Shown: positions 15,182-17,462 of the stretch, piece by piece
Layout: every line of letters starts with the position of its first letter
Position numbering within the stretch: position 1 is the first letter of the stretch
Assembly: GCA_051878315.1 (NCBI GenBank)
Contig: JBJEJW010000035.1
Span: forward strand, 1 to 17,462
Direction of reading: 5' to 3'
Source of the DNA: W0P28-013 sp051878315
Lineage (GTDB): Bacteria; Bacteroidota; Bacteroidia; Bacteroidales; Paludibacteraceae
Length of the DNA stretch: 17,462 bases
Notes under the pieces: generated by a model
Databases searched by the model: none
What the model saw: only the letters and a program-made list of their open reading frames with translations
Told to the model about the DNA's origin: nothing
Translations under genes and position numbers: made by a program

Positions 15182-16348
15182 TTATTTCCAATGAATGTTC
15201 TTTTTGCGTCCGAAAATCAGTAAAAACAGGGTGATTAACGGTAATAATATGTCGAAAACGAGAATTGATGCGTAGAAGTGTCGTTCGCCAAGTCGTGTCG
15301 CTGTTTTGTTGATGATGACCGTTTGTGTGATGTATCGTGCCAGATACAAGGCTATGGCGGCACCGCTTGTTAGCGGATTCCACAAGCAGAGTGTAGCGAC
15401 GAACAGCAGGTAAAACAGGCCGCGTGTGGCGGGTTCGACTGTTACGATGCGTTTGCTTTGCGGGGTGTAGAGTGGTGCCGTTGTCAGATGACGTTCTTTT
15501 TGGTGATACCAAGCGGCAAACGTCGTTTGGGGTAGCGATTGCGTGATGCTTGCTGCGGTAGTGGCGATGTGCGTGTTGGTTCCGGTGGCGAATTTGTTGA
15601 TGAATAGGTCGTCGTCGCCCGAAGCCAAATGCAGCGAGCCGGCAAAACCGCGGTGCGCAAAAAACTGCGTGCGTCGATAAGCCAAATTGCGCCCGACGCC
15701 CATGTAAGGATGTCCGCGAAAGGCGAAACCTAAATATTGCATGGCAATAAATAGGGTGTCGTAGGCGATAAGACGCCCGAGCAACGTGTTGCCGGTGTGG
15801 TAACCGCCGTATCCGAGTACAAAATCGGTGTCGGGTGTGAATTGGCGCGCTATTTCGCTTATCCAATGGCACGATATGGGACGACAATCGGCGTCGGTAA
15901 AGAGCAGTATGTCGTTGTGCGCGGCTTTGATGCCGATGGTTAATGCCAATTTTTTGCGCGAAATGACGTCAGTGTGGTCGGGTGTGTAGGTGTAGCGCAG
16001 GTGCGGATATTTTTGTTGCAGTTGTGCCACCAGCATTTCGGTGTCGTCGGACGAACCGTCGTTCACTACTATCACTTCGTAGTCGGGATATTCCTGTTCC
16101 AATACCAGCGGCAGAAACTGTTCGAGGTTAGCGCTCTCGTTGCGTGCGCAAACCACTACCGATACGGGCGGCTGTGTGTCGGTGCGTGTGTTGTCGGGAT
16201 GCGCGTCGGTTTTGGCATGGCGTAGTATGCCGGTGTAGTAGTGCGCGTAGATGACGATTTGGGCAACAAAAACCGATGCCAACAAGCCCAGCAGCAGCCA
16301 TTGTACCCATGTTGTTTGTGTGAATATCAGCGTGATAAAATGTTCCAT
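15182..16348 (-). CDS. Membrane-anchored family 2 glycosyltransferase
   Basis: Transfers a sugar from a nucleotide-sugar donor on the cytoplasmic face of the inner membrane; acceptor unknown. The 388-residue product has one N-terminal membrane segment (about 13-36, WVQWLLLGLLASVFVAQIVIY). A GT-A catalytic domain follows: VSVVVCARNESANLEQFL (62-79), VVNDGSSDDT with N96-D97, a DxD-type metal site D152-A-D154 in LLFTDADCRP, GDDD (244-247) as the likely catalytic acidic site, and QKERH (283-287) in place of the QxxRW motif of processive enzymes. The C-terminus has about three membrane helices (about 309-323, 328-346, 360-379). The start is the ATG at 16348; the in-frame TTG at 16429 falls in the promoter. 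It resembles enzymes that glycosylate lipids or carotenoids, but the product cannot be named. Confidence 0.9.
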   Translation of the reverse strand: MEHFITLIFTQTTWVQWLLLGLLASVFVAQIVIYAHYYTGILRHAKTDAHPDNTRTDTQPPVSVVVCARNESANLEQFLPLVLEQEYPDYEVIVVNDGSSDDTEMLVAQLQQKYPHLRYTYTPDHTDVISRKKLALTIGIKAAHNDILLFTDADCRPISCHWISEIARQFTPDTDFVLGYGGYHTGNTLLGRLIAYDTLFIAMQYLGFAFRGHPYMGVGRNLAYRRTQFFAHRGFAGSLHLASGDDDLFINKFATGTNTHIATTAASITQSLPQTTFAAWYHQKERHLTTAPLYTPQSKRIVTVEPATRGLFYLLFVATLCLWNPLTSGAAIALYLARYITQTVIINKTATRLGERHFYASILVFDILLPLITLFLLIFGRKKNIHWK

Positions 16349-16395
16349 AATCTTGTGAGAAAATAGGTGTTGTGTCGCGACATTACAATAATTTA

Positions 16396-16429
16396 CAAAG
16401 ATACGACAAATATTGCGAATTGTCTGCAA
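16396..16429 (-). promoter_or_regulatory. Glycosyltransferase promoter (TTG-N23-TATCTTTG)
   Basis: The -7 element TATCTTTG (16403-16396) is a full match. The nearest upstream TTG (16429-16427) is 23 bases away, a little longer than the usual 19-21. Initiation near 16389 would leave a leader of about 41 bases. Confidence 0.55.
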
Positions 16430-16460
16430 TTTTGTGTATAAGTTATCAACAGCACGACCG

Positions 16461-16491
16461 TTGTTTTTTTGCCGGAAAACGTGTATCTTTG
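16461..16491 (+). promoter_or_regulatory. ispE promoter (TTG-N20-TATCTTTG)
   Basis: TTG at 16461-16463, 20 bases, then TATCTTTG at 16484-16491. Predicted start near 16498 with a very short leader (about 14 bases) to the ATG at 16512. It is divergent from the glycosyltransferase promoter, with the two -33 regions about 32 bp apart. Confidence 0.78.
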
Positions 16492-16511
16492 CAGAAAATT
16501 AGTGTACGCGT

Positions 16512-17330
16512 ATGATTGTTTTCCCGAATGCCAAAATCAACTTGGGTTTGAATGTGGTGGGCTGTCGTCCCGATGGTTATCACGACATCGAAACGGTGTT
16601 TTATCCCATTAATGTGTGCGATGCGTTGGAGGTTGTGCCGGCGGCCGATACCTCGTTCGAGGTGGTGGGGCAACCCATTGCCGGTTCGACGGAGAGTAAT
16701 TTGGTGATGCGTGCATATCGGCTGTTGCAGCGCGATTTCCGATTGCCCGATGTGCAAATTACGTTGCTGAAAAAGATACCGATGGGCGCCGGTTTGGGCG
16801 GAGGTTCGAGCGATGCGGCTTTCATGCTGAAATTGCTCAACACGCAATTTGCGCTTGGCGTGAGCGACGAACGTTTGGAAGCCTATGCAGCTACGTTGGG
16901 TGCCGATTGTGCGTTTTTCGTGCGTAATGTGCCGGCGTTTGCCGAAGGCATTGGCGACCGATTGACACCACTATCGTTGTCGTTGTCGTCGTGGAAAATA
17001 CTGTTGCTGAAACCCGCCGTGCATGTTTCTACGGCCGAAGCCTACGCCGAAGTGCCGTGCCGGCGGTGGACACACCCGCTTGCCGATGTGATACAACGGC
17101 CGGTGAACGAGTGGAACGGTTTGCTGTTCAACGATTTTGAGCGTAGTGTTTTTGCCCGTCATCCGGAATTGGCACTTATTAAACAGCGTTTGTACGAGTG
17201 TGGCGCCGTGTATGCTTCCATGTCGGGGAGCGGCTCGACTATTTACGGCTTGTTTGCGCCCGATTTCGACGAGGCTGCATTCGCGCGACTGACTTTTCCC
17301 GAACAGACATTGAGGTTGGTGGTAAAATGA
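16512..17330 (+). CDS. ispE: 4-diphosphocytidyl-2-C-methyl-D-erythritol kinase
   Basis: ATP-dependent phosphorylation of CDP-methylerythritol at the 2-hydroxyl, the fourth step of the MEP (non-mevalonate) route to isoprenoid precursors; cytosolic. The 272-residue GHMP kinase is complete. Seen: FPNAKINLGLNV with the catalytic lysine K8; DGYHDIETVFYPI; the glycine-rich ATP loop PMGAGLGGGSSDAA (90-103); ADCAFFV with the catalytic aspartate D132; AFAEGIGD; and the third GHMP motif ASMSGSGSTIYGLF near the C-terminus. The start is the ATG at 16512, just after the promoter. A hairpin terminator follows the stop codon, so it is probably transcribed alone. Confidence 0.96.
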   Translation: MIVFPNAKINLGLNVVGCRPDGYHDIETVFYPINVCDALEVVPAADTSFEVVGQPIAGSTESNLVMRAYRLLQRDFRLPDVQITLLKKIPMGAGLGGGSSDAAFMLKLLNTQFALGVSDERLEAYAATLGADCAFFVRNVPAFAEGIGDRLTPLSLSLSSWKILLLKPAVHVSTAEAYAEVPCRRWTHPLADVIQRPVNEWNGLLFNDFERSVFARHPELALIKQRLYECGAVYASMSGSGSTIYGLFAPDFDEAAFARLTFPEQTLRLVVK

Positions 17331-17342
17331 TGTAGAAAACCT

Positions 17343-17374
17343 CCCAAACCCGGCGGGCGTTGGGGCATTTTTTT
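17343..17374 (+). terminator. Probable ispE terminator
   Basis: CCCAA (17343-17347) pairs with TTGGG (17360-17364), with an inner CCC/GGG pair around GGC. A T7 run (17368-17374) follows two bases after the extra G at 17365. It is imperfect (unpaired A and CG bulges) but GC-rich, and begins 12 bases after the stop codon. Confidence 0.7.
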
Positions 17375-17462
17375 GCACTCTTCCGCTTTGCACTATATTT
17401 TAACCCATTGTCGCTGTGCGACATTTCCCTTGAAAAGGGCAAATCTTCGCACTGAAGCTACT
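17375..17462. other. Non-coding right end with small hairpins
   Basis: No supported gene. After the terminator come GTCGC-TGT-GCGAC (17410-17422), CCCTT-GAA-AAGGG (17427-17439) and CTTC-GCACT-GAAG (17445-17457), all in tandem. It may be the start of an interspersed repeat or a structured leader for a gene beyond the edge; the window ends too soon to say. Confidence 0.45.

Noticed and set aside
16349..16429. TTG start extending the glycosyltransferase by 27 codons
   Set aside because: It overlaps the putative -33 box; the ATG at 16348 gives the normal membrane-anchor N-terminus.
17239..17442. Minus-strand 67-codon open frame over the ispE 3' end and terminator
   Set aside because: It crosses the terminator hairpin and antisense ispE and resembles no known protein.
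1..17462. CRISPR array, tRNA/rRNA genes, insertion sequences, toxin-antitoxin or defence genes
   Set aside because: I looked on both strands and saw no spaced repeats, cloverleaf sequences, transposase-like frames or defence-type domains; nearly every base is in or beside an ordinary gene.

Overview
The window looks like chromosomal DNA from a member of the Bacteroidota, most likely Bacteroidales. Three things support this. (1) Several genes are preceded by the Bacteroidota promoter type: TTG or TTTG, about 20 bases, then TAnnTTTG. (2) Start codons lack Shine-Dalgarno sequences. (3) A secreted subtilase carries a type IX secretion C-terminal sorting domain, which is found in this phylum. Gene content is mostly core metabolism plus one drug/solute efflux operon. 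I see no rRNA, tRNA, CRISPR array, insertion sequence or phage gene.

Layout. Positions 1-5999 hold a minus-strand RND efflux operon. In transcription order it is a TetR-family regulator (5999-5394), a TolC-like outer-membrane channel (5375-4068), a lipoprotein membrane-fusion adaptor (4056-3034) and an RND inner-membrane pump (3001 to beyond the left edge, last ~40-60 residues missing). Together they would form a tripartite envelope-spanning exporter under its own local regulator. After a 380-bp AT-rich spacer comes a plus-strand single-gene bactofilin (6380-6745). It meets deoD (minus, 7528-6818) tail to tail across a bidirectional terminator. A YgjP-type metalloprotease (8377-7664) and a type IX-secreted subtilase (10590-8455) follow, both minus strand.

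Positions 10665-13163 hold a tight minus-strand group, panB - DUF3467 protein - tilS, with 18-bp gaps. It combines pantothenate synthesis with tRNA(Ile2) lysidine modification. Upstream are a DUF349 five-repeat protein (15030-13264) and a membrane-anchored family 2 glycosyltransferase (16348-15182). The glycosyltransferase is divergent from ispE (plus, 16512-17330), an MEP-pathway isoprenoid enzyme. The right end (17331-17462) holds the ispE terminator and a cluster of small hairpins, with no recognisable gene.

I found no convincing evidence of an undescribed multi-gene system. The more interesting points are regulatory: terminator-like hairpins sit just upstream of ygjP and of the panB operon where no consensus promoter is visible, and an inverted repeat lies at the likely tetR start site. 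Other points are the DUF349 repeat protein, the secreted subtilase with a large catalytic-domain insertion, and the uncharacterised DUF3467 protein between panB and tilS.
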